DNA from: Phascolarctobacterium_B sp045598345
GTDB lineage: Bacteria; Bacillota; Negativicutes; Acidaminococcales; Acidaminococcaceae
NCBI GenBank assembly: GCA_045598345.1
Contig: JAZLLX010000127.1
Span: 1-26,321 of the forward strand
Direction of reading: 5' to 3'
Length of the DNA stretch: 26,321 nucleotides
Shown here: piece by piece, positions 1 through 6,256 of the stretch
How positions within the stretch are numbered: position 1 is the stretch's first letter
Layout of the letters: every line of letters starts with the position of its first letter
The notes under the pieces: generated by a model
Told to the model about the DNA's origin: nothing
What the model saw: the letters and a program-made list of their open reading frames with translations, nothing else
Database searches by the model: none
Program-made: the position numbers and the translations under genes

Positions 1-34
1 ATAAATAACACAAGATAAGGAGGAATAACAGCAA

Positions 35-229
35 ATGCTTGAAAATTACGGTGAGGTATTAAGAGTTGGGGATGTAGCAGAAATACTTGGCTTCGGTCTG
101 ACCAGTGTTTATGATTTGCTGAGGGAAGGTGAGATTGAAGGCTTTATGAAGAAAGGGAAATGGCTTATCCCCAAGGAGTCAATCAGACGATTCCTCAATA
201 GAAATGCTTATGGCAAAATAGACAGATAG
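35..229 (+). CDS. Small excisionase-type helix-turn-helix DNA-binding protein
   Basis: This 64-residue protein is almost entirely one winged-helix/HTH unit of the MerR/excisionase (HTH_17) type. Residues 10-32 (VGDVAEILGFGLTSVYDLLR) form the helix-turn-helix and residues 35-55 supply the usual 'wing' and the terminal segment ending in WLIPKESIRRFL. Family members bind DNA as excisionases of integrative elements or as small regulators. The start is preceded by AAGGAGG at 17-23, about 11 bases upstream, a slightly long but acceptable spacing. It sits alone at the window edge, upstream of hicAB and a nuclease remnant, in what looks like an accessory patch next to tRNA genes. That context makes a mobile-element role likely but does not prove it. 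No integrase is visible; one could lie beyond the left edge. Confidence 0.72.
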   Translation: MLENYGEVLRVGDVAEILGFGLTSVYDLLREGEIEGFMKKGKWLIPKESIRRFLNRNAYGKIDR

Positions 230-267
230 ATTGCTTTAAAGAAGGAACCCAACCAATGAAAACCCTG

Positions 268-319
268 ACCCGATTATTCCTCTTACCTCTTCAGTGAGGT
301 AGGAGGAATATTGTCGGGT
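268..319. repeat. Large imperfect hairpin between the HTH gene and hicAB
   Basis: The arms ACCCGA (268-273) and TCGGGT (314-319) pair at the base, TACCTC (284-289) and GAGGTA (296-301) pair at the tip, and the TATTCCTC-like and GAGGAATA-like stretches between them are also largely complementary. There is no run of T after it, so it is a poor Rho-independent terminator. It could be a recombination or IS end, or an mRNA structure. The rest of 230-428 holds only a possible short coding remnant (about 353-433) that I cannot assign. Confidence 0.6.
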
Positions 320-428
320 ACAAAAATTTTTGCTATGCAATATGCAATGTGATGGATGTCTTGGAACCACAGGAATGGAGAGGCGAATTGGGAAAAGTAT
401 TTAGGGAAAGCGGGAAGAAATATAAAGA

Positions 429-457
429 TTGACATTATACGCATAAATGCGTATAAT
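429..457 (+). promoter_or_regulatory. Consensus sigma-70 promoter of hicAB
   Basis: TTGACA at 429-434 and TATAAT at 452-457 are both perfect consensus hexamers separated by 17 bases. Transcription would begin near 464, leaving a very short leader before the hicA ribosome-binding site (GAGGTGGAG, 466-474). Confidence 0.85.
434..457. promoter_or_regulatory. Palindromic operator over the hicAB promoter
   Basis: ATTATACGCAT (434-444) and ATGCGTATAAT (447-457) form a perfect 11-bp inverted repeat around a 2-base centre. It covers the promoter spacer and the whole -10 box. HicB antitoxins commonly repress their own operon through a C-terminal DNA-binding domain. This placement fits autorepression by blocking polymerase; that function is inferred. 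Confidence 0.75.
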
Positions 458-475
458 ATATGACAGAGGTGGAGA

Positions 476-658
476 ATGAAAAGAAAAGAATTGCTTAAAC
501 TTTTGACGGATAACGGATGGAAATTTTTGCGGCATGGTGGCAGTCATGATATTTATGTTAAAGACGGTCATTTTGAACAAGTGCCACGCCACTCTGAAAT
601 CAAAGAAAGTTTGGCTAAATTTATTATTAGGAAATGGGGGTTGAGGAAAGATGATTAA
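476..658 (+). CDS. hicA: HicA-family mRNA interferase toxin
   Basis: This is a 60-residue HicA/YcfA toxin, the usual length for the family. HicA toxins have a double-stranded-RNA-binding-like fold and cleave mRNA without needing the ribosome. The conserved glycine-rich turn with the catalytic histidine is present (GGSHDIY, His24), followed by the typical VPRHSEIKESLAKFIIRK end. The start follows GAGGTGGAG at 466-474. The gene overlaps hicB by 8 bp, so translation of toxin and antitoxin is probably coupled. No key residue is missing, so it is likely a functional toxin. Confidence 0.92.
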   Translation: MKRKELLKLLTDNGWKFLRHGGSHDIYVKDGHFEQVPRHSEIKESLAKFIIRKWGLRKDD

Positions 659-1055
659 TGATTTTGTTTACCCTTGTGTGTTTGAAAAGCTCAAGGAAGG
701 CGGTTATACAGTGTTTGTTCCGGACTTTAATTCCATGACGCAGGGGGAGGATTTGAATGATGCCATAAGCATGGCAAGGGATTTAATTCAGTTGCATATC
801 TTGACCTGTGAGGAAGATGGATTTGAACTTGTGATGCCAAATACTGTTAAAATTGGCAAATTAACTAAGAATGCTTTTGTGTCATATGTGGATGTCAACA
901 TGGACGAATACAGGGAAAAATATGGTCGTAAAAAGGTGAAAAAGAATTGTACGATACCACAGTATTTAGTGACAAAGGCGGAAATGATGAAAATTAACTT
1001 TAGCCAAACTTTAACAGAGGCCTTGGAACAAAAATTGGCAGCGGCTGGTAATTGA
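651..1055 (+). CDS. hicB: HicB-family antitoxin with ribbon-helix-helix tail
   Basis: This 134-residue antitoxin has two parts. Residues 1-60 form the HicB-like domain (YPCVFEKLKEGGYTVFVPDF, then a DLNDAISMARDLI helix) that binds and neutralises HicA. Residues from about 95 to 130 look like a ribbon-helix-helix DNA-binding domain (CTIPQYLVTKAEMMKINFSQ and following). The DNA-binding half is the expected reader of the perfect palindrome at 434-457. It overlaps hicA by 8 bp and is followed directly by a strong terminator, so hicAB is a self-contained bicistronic module. Confidence 0.92.
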   Translation: MINDFVYPCVFEKLKEGGYTVFVPDFNSMTQGEDLNDAISMARDLIQLHILTCEEDGFELVMPNTVKIGKLTKNAFVSYVDVNMDEYREKYGRKKVKKNCTIPQYLVTKAEMMKINFSQTLTEALEQKLAAAGN

Positions 1056-1059
1056 TTAT

Positions 1060-1083
1060 AAAAAAGCCCTTCGGGGCTTTTTT
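1060..1083 (+). terminator. Rho-independent terminator of hicAB
   Basis: The stem AAAAAAGCCC/GGGCTTTTTT closes on a TTCG tetraloop (1070-1073) and ends in a T run. It lies 5 bases past the hicB stop. Confidence 0.9.
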
Positions 1084-1213
1084 GTTTGTAGTGGTAAAAA
1101 CAGATTCTGTCAGTTATATATTATATCTATAAGATAACCTATATCAATGTGGTGGAAGTGGCATATTTGAAATGTTTCATGATGATGGAGAAAAAGAAGG
1201 AGGAAAGACGACT

Positions 1214-1426
1214 ATGGGAAACTTGTTTAAGAGATATGAAAACGAAGGTATAAGAAAAGGCAGGGCAGAAGGCAGAGCAGAAGGTCGTGAAGAAGGGTTT
1301 GTGGCAGTGGCTATGGAAATGATAAAGGAGAAAACCCCAATCAGCATGATTCAAAAATTCACAAAACTTTCCTTGGAACAGTTGCAGAAATTGTCTGAGG
1401 AATGCGGCGTGGCTTTGGTGATGTGA
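1214..1426 (+). pseudogene. C-terminal remnant of an Rpn/PD-(D/E)XK nuclease family protein
   Basis: This 70-residue open frame matches only the tail of Rpn-type (YhgA-like) recombination-promoting nuclease/putative transposase proteins. It has a charged glycine-rich stretch (KGRAEGRAEGREEG, residues 14-27) followed by two helices, AMEMIKEKTPISMIQKFTKLSLEQLQKL with the usual hydrophobic spacing. The PD-(D/E)XK catalytic domain, normally some 200 residues ahead, is missing. The same frame is open only back to a stop at about 1130. AAGGAGG at 1196-1202 precedes the ATG at 1214, so a short peptide could still be made. I read it as a decayed fragment, though a stand-alone small protein cannot be excluded. 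Confidence 0.6.
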
Positions 1427-1463
1427 TTAGAAATAGTGCGTAATGTGTAATTCGCAATGCGTA

Positions 1464-1533
1464 ATTATGGTAAGATGTTCCGAAAAATTAAATTAGAAAT
1501 GTGAAATGAAGGTAGGATGTTTCTGTGATTATA
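1464..1533. repeat. Two copies of a dispersed intergenic repeat
   Basis: ATTATGGTAAGATGTTCCG (1464-1482) and GGTAGGATGTTTCTGTGATT plus ATAA (from 1511) are variants of one unit that recurs near 23533-23547 and 23703-23729 and, inverted, at 23907-23938. The preceding stretch 1435-1466 is built from repeated GCGTAAT/GTAATT words. Confidence 0.65.
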
Positions 1534-1557
1534 ATTGGGAATTTTTGCAAAGTAAAA

Positions 1558-1581
1558 ACTCCTCGGCGAAAGCCGAGGAGT
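1558..1581 (-). terminator. Terminator of the tRNA operon (bidirectional form)
   Basis: ACTCCTCGGC (1558-1567) and GCCGAGGAGT (1572-1581) form a perfect 10-bp stem with a GAAA/TTTC loop. The minus-strand product ends in a T run (the A run at 1554-1558), just downstream of tRNA-Lys. A T run on the other side (1581-1586) would also let it stop plus-strand transcripts. Confidence 0.85.
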
Positions 1582-1585
1582 TTTT

Positions 1586-1661
1586 TGGTGATCCACCCGG
1601 GACTCGAACCCGGGACACCTTGATTAAAAGTCAAGTGCTCTACCGACTGAGCTAGTGAATC
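1586..1661 (-). tRNA. tRNA-Lys (anticodon TTT)
   Basis: The minus strand folds as a complete cloverleaf of 76 bases with an encoded CCA. The acceptor arms GATTCAC and GTGGATC pair with one G-T wobble, the D-arm sequence TAGCTCAG is standard, the anticodon loop reads CTTTTAA with TTT, and the T-arm contains GGTTCGAGTCC. It is the last gene of a three-tRNA operon. Confidence 0.95.
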
Positions 1662-1664
1662 ATT

Positions 1665-1740
1665 TGGCTGGGGCGGCTGGACTCGAACCAACGCATGAGG
1701 GAGTCAAAGTCCCTTGCCTTACCGGCTTGGCTACGCCCCA
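1665..1740 (-). tRNA. tRNA-Gln (anticodon TTG)
   Basis: The minus strand forms a 76-base cloverleaf with acceptor arms TGGGGCG and CGCCCCA, discriminator G and encoded CCA. The anticodon stem-loop has TTG in the loop, and the T-arm reads GGTTCGAGTCC. Only 3 bases separate it from tRNA-Lys. Confidence 0.95.
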
Positions 1741-1757
1741 ACGGGATGTCAACAAAG

Positions 1758-1834
1758 TGGGGTGGCTGGTGGGAGTCGAACCCACGCATAACGGAGCCAC
1801 AATCCGCCGTGTTAACCACTTCACCACAGCCACC
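1758..1834 (-). tRNA. tRNA-His (anticodon GTG)
   Basis: The minus strand folds with acceptor arms GTGGCTG and CAGCCAC, anticodon GTG, and encoded CCA. The extra G at -1 (complement of base 1834) opposite discriminator C73 is the identity mark of tRNA-His. It is the first gene of the operon. Confidence 0.95.
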
Positions 1835-1877
1835 AAATTTGTTTTTACCAAACTTTTGCAGCTTGGCGACGCACTAT

Positions 1878-1906
1878 ATTCTATAATATTGATTATGGTC
1901 TGTCAA
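1878..1906 (-). promoter_or_regulatory. Promoter of the tRNA-His-Gln-Lys operon
   Basis: On the minus strand TTGACA (complement of 1901-1906) and TAGAAT (complement of 1878-1883) are separated by 17 bases, about 44 bases ahead of tRNA-His. Confidence 0.75.
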
Positions 1907-2021
1907 GCACTTTATTAAATATTTACTATTTGATTTGCAGATTTTGTTTATTTCTAATATAATATAGAGTATAATAAAGGTGTAAAAACATTTCAGATGT
2001 AATTGCTTGGGGAGGTTTAAT

Positions 2022-3560
2022 ATGTATTTGCAAGAAGAAAACAAGCTCTGGCTTTGTCAAAGTAAGAACGGTCCTATTACCATGTCCCCCCGTATGGCGA
2101 ACCGTCACGGTCTGGTGGCGGGGGCAACGGGTACGGGCAAGACCGTAACAATGAAGGTTTTGGCTGAGTCCTTCAGCGATATGGGCGTGCCTGTCTTTAT
2201 GGCGGATATTAAAGGTGATGTAAGCGGTCTTGCTTTGCCCGGTGAGGGGCTGGAGAGTACCCAAAAGCGTTTGAAAAACAAATTGGGGTTAGATATTCCC
2301 TGGAGTTTTGAGGCCTATCCGGTTGAGTTCTGGGATGTGTTCGGCAAGGGCGGTTTGCCTGTCAGGACTACGGTTTCCCAAATGGGCCCCGATTTGATTG
2401 CCCGGCTTTTGGGTTTGACGGATGCCCAGACCGGTGTTTTGAATATTGTTTTCCGGATTGCGGATGATGAAGATTTGGCACTGCTTGACTTTAAGGATTT
2501 GCGTGCCATGGTGCAGTATGTCGGCGATAATGCTGATAAATATAAAACCACTTATGGTAATGTGGCCAAGGCCAGCATTGCCACTATTCAGAGAGAGTTG
2601 CTGGCGCTTGAAGACCAGGGGGCAGAATTGTTTTTTGGTGAGAGTGCGTTGGATATCAAGGACTGGTTCCGCACGGATGCCAACGGTAAGGGTGTAATCA
2701 ATATTTTGCATTGCGTGGAACTTTTCCAAAAACCGTTGCTGTATTCCACTTTCTTGCTTTGGATGTTATCCGAGATTTACACCACTTTGCCTGAGGTGGG
2801 GGATTTGGACAAGCCGAAGATGGTGTTCTTCTTTGACGAGGCCCATTTGATTTTCAACGATGCGCCGAAGTCGCTTTTGGACAAGATTGAACAGGTGGTG
2901 CGTCTGGTGCGTTCCAAGGGCGTGGGCGTTTATTTTGTAACCCAGCAGCCCAGTGACCTTCCTGACACGGTTTTGAGCCAGTTGGGGGCAAAGTTCCAGC
3001 ATGCTTTGAGGGCATACACCCCTAAGGATATGAAGGGTTTGAAGGTGGCGGCACAGAGTTTCCGCCATAATCCTGAACTGGACGAGGAGAAGGTGTTGCA
3101 GGAATTGGGTACTGGCGAGGTGCTGGTTTCTGTTCTGGATGATGACGGTGTTCCCACCATGGCACAGCGGGCCTGGGTAATGCCGCCCCGTTCCAGTTTC
3201 AATGCGGTACAGGATAATCTCCGTCAGCGTTTGGTGGCGATTTCCCCGCTTTTTGACAAGTATTCCAAGGTGATTGACAGGGAGAGCGCTTATGAAAAAT
3301 TGAGTGTGGTTTTCCAGGCGGCTACGGAAGCGGCTGTCGCCAAGGAACAGGAGAAGGCGGAGGCATTGGCTGCCAAAAAGGAGCGGCAGGCGGCTATGGA
3401 GGCCGCACGAGCGGAACGGGAAGCAGAACGGCAACGCAAAGCCAACCAGTCCGTGGCGGAAAAACTGGCGTTGCAGTTTGGCAAGAAGGTTTTGAACACT
3501 GCCATGAACAAGGGCAGTACAAAAATAATAAGAGGCATTTTGGGGACTTTGTTCAAATGA
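2022..3560 (+). CDS. HerA-like helicase/ATPase of the DUF853 (YjgR) family
   Basis: The protein is a 512-residue P-loop ATPase of the HerA/FtsK class, DUF853 branch. The Walker A motif GATGTGKT lies near residue 34, the Walker B stretch MVFFFDEAHL near residue 267, and a sensor-like VYFVTQQPSDLPD follows. The last ~80 residues are a charged Ala/Glu/Arg-rich probable coiled coil (AVAKEQEKAEALAAKKERQA onward) ending in a basic tail. The family's role is not well established; homology suggests an NTP-driven DNA- or protein-translocating hexamer. The ATG at 2022 is chosen because GGGGAGG (2009-2015) stands in front of it; an upstream TTG at 2007 would lack a site. TATAAT boxes at 1958-1963 and 1970-1975 lie upstream with only weak -35 matches. 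Its stop overlaps the next start (ATGA). Confidence 0.85.
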   Translation: MYLQEENKLWLCQSKNGPITMSPRMANRHGLVAGATGTGKTVTMKVLAESFSDMGVPVFMADIKGDVSGLALPGEGLESTQKRLKNKLGLDIPWSFEAYPVEFWDVFGKGGLPVRTTVSQMGPDLIARLLGLTDAQTGVLNIVFRIADDEDLALLDFKDLRAMVQYVGDNADKYKTTYGNVAKASIATIQRELLALEDQGAELFFGESALDIKDWFRTDANGKGVINILHCVELFQKPLLYSTFLLWMLSEIYTTLPEVGDLDKPKMVFFFDEAHLIFNDAPKSLLDKIEQVVRLVRSKGVGVYFVTQQPSDLPDTVLSQLGAKFQHALRAYTPKDMKGLKVAAQSFRHNPELDEEKVLQELGTGEVLVSVLDDDGVPTMAQRAWVMPPRSSFNAVQDNLRQRLVAISPLFDKYSKVIDRESAYEKLSVVFQAATEAAVAKEQEKAEALAAKKERQAAMEAARAEREAERQRKANQSVAEKLALQFGKKVLNTAMNKGSTKIIRGILGTLFK

Positions 3561-4201
3561 AAAATTTGGCGTTAGCAATTTTGGCGGGTATATGTATCGC
3601 TTTGGGCGGCACGGTGTTCCTGCGGTTACTGGGGACTTTCCCCGGTGCCAATGTGGTGGGGGCGCTGCTCTTTACGGTGGGTCTGTTCACTATTGTGGTG
3701 AAGGGTTTTCTGCTCTACACGGGCAAGATTTGTTATGCCTTTGACAATCCGCCGTCCTATTTGGGCTTTTGCGGTTTGGTGTGGTTGGGCAATTTGATCG
3801 GCACTTGCTTTATTGCTGTTCTTGAGCGTTGCACTGCCATTGGCGGGGCAGGGGGAATTAGTATGGCGGCACAGAATTTGGTCAATGCCAAAATGGCACA
3901 GAGTTATGCTTCCCTTTTCATTTTAGGTCTTTTGTGCAATATCTTCATTTATATTGCGGTGAATATTTATGCCAAGTGCCCTCATGAACTGGGCAAGTAT
4001 TTGGCTTTGTTCTTAGGTGTGTCCGCCTTTATTCTTTGCGGCACGGAGCATAGCGTAGCGGATATGTATTATTGGGCTGTCAGTGGCATTCTTTTTACCA
4101 GGCCGTTGGAGTCCCTGGCTTGTCTTATAGTGATTTCCTTGGGCAACGGGGCCGGCGGGGTGCTGATGCCCTTGCTGGAAAAAGTGGGTAAAGGAGCGTA
4201 A
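3557..4201 (+). CDS. Formate/nitrite transporter (FNT) family channel, short form
   Basis: This hydrophobic protein of 214 residues has about six membrane spans and FNT hallmarks. It has a gating-loop region after span 2 (VKGFLLYTGKICYAF), the central-histidine motif CGTEHSVADMYYW near residue 160, and GNGAGGVLMP near the end. FNT proteins are pentameric channels for formate, nitrite, hydrosulfide or lactate-type monoanions. At 214 residues it is shorter than the classical ~270-280, mainly at the N-terminus. The start codon overlaps the previous stop as ATGA, so translation is probably coupled to the HerA-like ATPase. Substrate cannot be told from sequence alone; formate or another weak acid would suit an anaerobic fermenter. 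Confidence 0.85.
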   Translation: MKNLALAILAGICIALGGTVFLRLLGTFPGANVVGALLFTVGLFTIVVKGFLLYTGKICYAFDNPPSYLGFCGLVWLGNLIGTCFIAVLERCTAIGGAGGISMAAQNLVNAKMAQSYASLFILGLLCNIFIYIAVNIYAKCPHELGKYLALFLGVSAFILCGTEHSVADMYYWAVSGILFTRPLESLACLIVISLGNGAGGVLMPLLEKVGKGA

Positions 4202-4202
4202 A

Positions 4203-5396
4203 ATGAATATTTCCAAACGGGCGCTGGATATGAGCGCATCTCCTATCAGAAGATTGATGAAGTATGCCAATATGGCCAAGAAACAGGGAAAGACCGTGTA
4301 TCATTTGAATATCGGTCAGCCGGATATTGAGACACCTGAGCAGTTTTATCAGGTGATTCACAATGTGCAGGACAAGGTGCTTGCTTATGCGCCGTCCGAG
4401 GGTGATGAGCAGTTAATCAAGGCCATTACGAACTATTACAATAAATTGGGTTATGGCATAGAGAAAAAAATGGTGCGGATTACCTATGGCGGCAGCGAGG
4501 CGGTGTCCATTGCGGTGGCGGTGGTTTGCGATGCGGGGGATGAGGTGCTGACCTTTGAACCCTTCTATGCGAATTATGTAACTTTCTCCACAGCGGCCAA
4601 TGCCAATTTGCTGGGTATTCCCACTTCTTTGAAGAACGGCTACCGTTTGCCGTCCTTGAAGGAAATGGAAAAATATGTGAGTCCCCGCACGAAGGCACTG
4701 ATTATTAACAATCCCTGCAATCCTACGGGAATTGTTTTGACCGGGGAGGAGTTGGCCGATATTGCGGCATTGGTGAAGAAATACGATTTGGCTTTGATTT
4801 GTGATGAGGTGTACCGGGAGTTTTGCTATGACGGCGAGTTCCACAGTTTCACTGAATTCCCGGAGATTAAGAAAAATGTCATTTATGTGGACTCTGTGTC
4901 CAAGCGGTTCAGTGCCTGCGGCGCCAGGGTCGGCTGCCTGATCAGTCATGATATGAAATTTTTGGAACAGGTTGACAAATTCTGCCAGGCACGGCTTTGC
5001 TGCCCGACTTTGGAAATGCGGGCCTCGGCAAAACTGTTTGAGGTGGGGCCGGAATATTTTACTGCAAATTTGGCAGAATACCGCAAACGCAGGGACACCC
5101 TTGTGAAAGAGTTGAAAAAGATTCCGGGGGTAAAATGCTATTTGCCGCAGGGGGCATTTTATTTGGTGGTAGGGTTGCCGGTGGATGATGCGGAGAAATT
5201 CTGTATTTGGATGTTGCAGAATTTTGACGTAAATGGTGAAACCATGATGTTCGCACCGGGCGCCGGTTTCTATACCAATCCCAGGTTGGGACAGAATGAG
5301 GCGCGGCTGGCCTATGTGCTGGATTCGGACAAATTGGCAAAGGCGGTTAAAGTTCTAAAAGCCGCACTGGCGGAGTACGCAAAAGTTCAAAGGTAA
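4203..5396 (+). CDS. Class I/II pyridoxal-phosphate aminotransferase (AspC-like)
   Basis: The 397-residue fold-type I aminotransferase has all main PLP motifs: NIGQPDIETP near the N-terminus, NNPCNPTG near residue 173, ICDEVYREF near 200, and the Schiff-base lysine Lys234 in SVSKRFSACGARVG. A conserved C-terminal arginine for the substrate carboxylate is likely the one in NEARLAYV. Such enzymes move amino groups between 2-oxoglutarate and aspartate, aromatic or branched-chain amino acids; specificity is not determined here. AAAGGAGCG just before the ATG at 4203 sets the start, one base after the FNT stop. The Fic gene begins directly after its own stop, with no gap. Confidence 0.9.
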   Translation: MNISKRALDMSASPIRRLMKYANMAKKQGKTVYHLNIGQPDIETPEQFYQVIHNVQDKVLAYAPSEGDEQLIKAITNYYNKLGYGIEKKMVRITYGGSEAVSIAVAVVCDAGDEVLTFEPFYANYVTFSTAANANLLGIPTSLKNGYRLPSLKEMEKYVSPRTKALIINNPCNPTGIVLTGEELADIAALVKKYDLALICDEVYREFCYDGEFHSFTEFPEIKKNVIYVDSVSKRFSACGARVGCLISHDMKFLEQVDKFCQARLCCPTLEMRASAKLFEVGPEYFTANLAEYRKRRDTLVKELKKIPGVKCYLPQGAFYLVVGLPVDDAEKFCIWMLQNFDVNGETMMFAPGAGFYTNPRLGQNEARLAYVLDSDKLAKAVKVLKAALAEYAKVQR

Positions 5397-6254
5397 ATGA
5401 AAAAAGATTTTGATAAAATTCCGGCAATGCTCCAATTGCTGAAGGAATTGGAACGTGGGGAAGAATCTGCAAATAAGTATGACTGGCTGGGCGAGAAAGA
5501 TATATTGAAAATGGTTGATTTTTATGATAGTGCAGTTGAATACTGGCATAAGAAGAATGTGGTTAATGGTGCGGATTTGGCGGAGGCCTTTAACGGTAAG
5601 GCAGTTGCTTTTATTTACAATTCCGGCAAAATGGAGAACGAGGGAATTACTTATAACGATACGAGGGAAATATTTGAACATGATGGGGTAAGCAGTTACA
5701 CAGGGGATGTGCGTGTTTTGTTTGAGATTCAAAATGCAAAAAAGGCCTATGAGGCATTTTTGTCCGCTTTTGATAAACGTTGTGTACTGACTCAAAAATT
5801 AATTTTGGAATGGCATTTACTTCTGACTGCCGGCACTTATGACAGCAGACGTTGGCAAAAAGGGGAGCGTCCGGGGACATACAAACATGGTGATTATGTT
5901 ACCGGCCGCAATGAAGTTGGGGCAGCCCCTGAGGACGTGGAGGTTGAGTTGCAAGAACTGACAGACGATTTGTCGGGGGTGGATGACAAGGATGCTTTGA
6001 CGGCGGCAGCGTTTTTTCATGCAAAATTTGAGAATATTCATCCTTTTAGTGATGGTAACGGCAGGTTGGGCCGGTTGCTTATGAACTATATATTAGTGTT
6101 GCATAACCATCCGCCAATTATTATTTTTGAAGATGACAGAAAAAAGTATTATGAGGCATTGGAAACATGGGACACGGTTCAGAATTTAGAGCCATTAAAA
6201 CAATTTTTGAAAGAGGAAACTATTAAAACTTGGAAAAATAAAATTGAGGACTGA
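5397..6254 (+). CDS. Fic-domain AMP-transferase with N-terminal self-inhibitory motif
   Basis: This is a 285-residue Fic/Doc superfamily protein. The catalytic motif HPFSDGNGRLGR is intact, with the active-site histidine at residue 215. Fic enzymes usually transfer AMP from ATP to a hydroxyl group of a target protein. Residues 76-81 read SGKMEN, matching the inhibitory (S/T)xxxE(G/N) motif; placed before the Fic core it indicates a class II Fic, in which the glutamate (Glu80) blocks productive ATP binding. The helix FAVAFIYNS-like segment preceding it fits. It starts at the base after the aminotransferase stop, with no clear Shine-Dalgarno of its own, so it probably relies on coupling. Target unknown. 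Confidence 0.88.
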   Translation: MKKDFDKIPAMLQLLKELERGEESANKYDWLGEKDILKMVDFYDSAVEYWHKKNVVNGADLAEAFNGKAVAFIYNSGKMENEGITYNDTREIFEHDGVSSYTGDVRVLFEIQNAKKAYEAFLSAFDKRCVLTQKLILEWHLLLTAGTYDSRRWQKGERPGTYKHGDYVTGRNEVGAAPEDVEVELQELTDDLSGVDDKDALTAAAFFHAKFENIHPFSDGNGRLGRLLMNYILVLHNHPPIIIFEDDRKKYYEALETWDTVQNLEPLKQFLKEETIKTWKNKIED

Positions 6255-6256
6255 AG

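Noticed and set aside
1655..1918. Open frames of 63-87 codons over the tRNA genes on both strands
   Set aside because: They are read through three complete tRNA genes and have no ribosome-binding site; such frames are common annotation errors.
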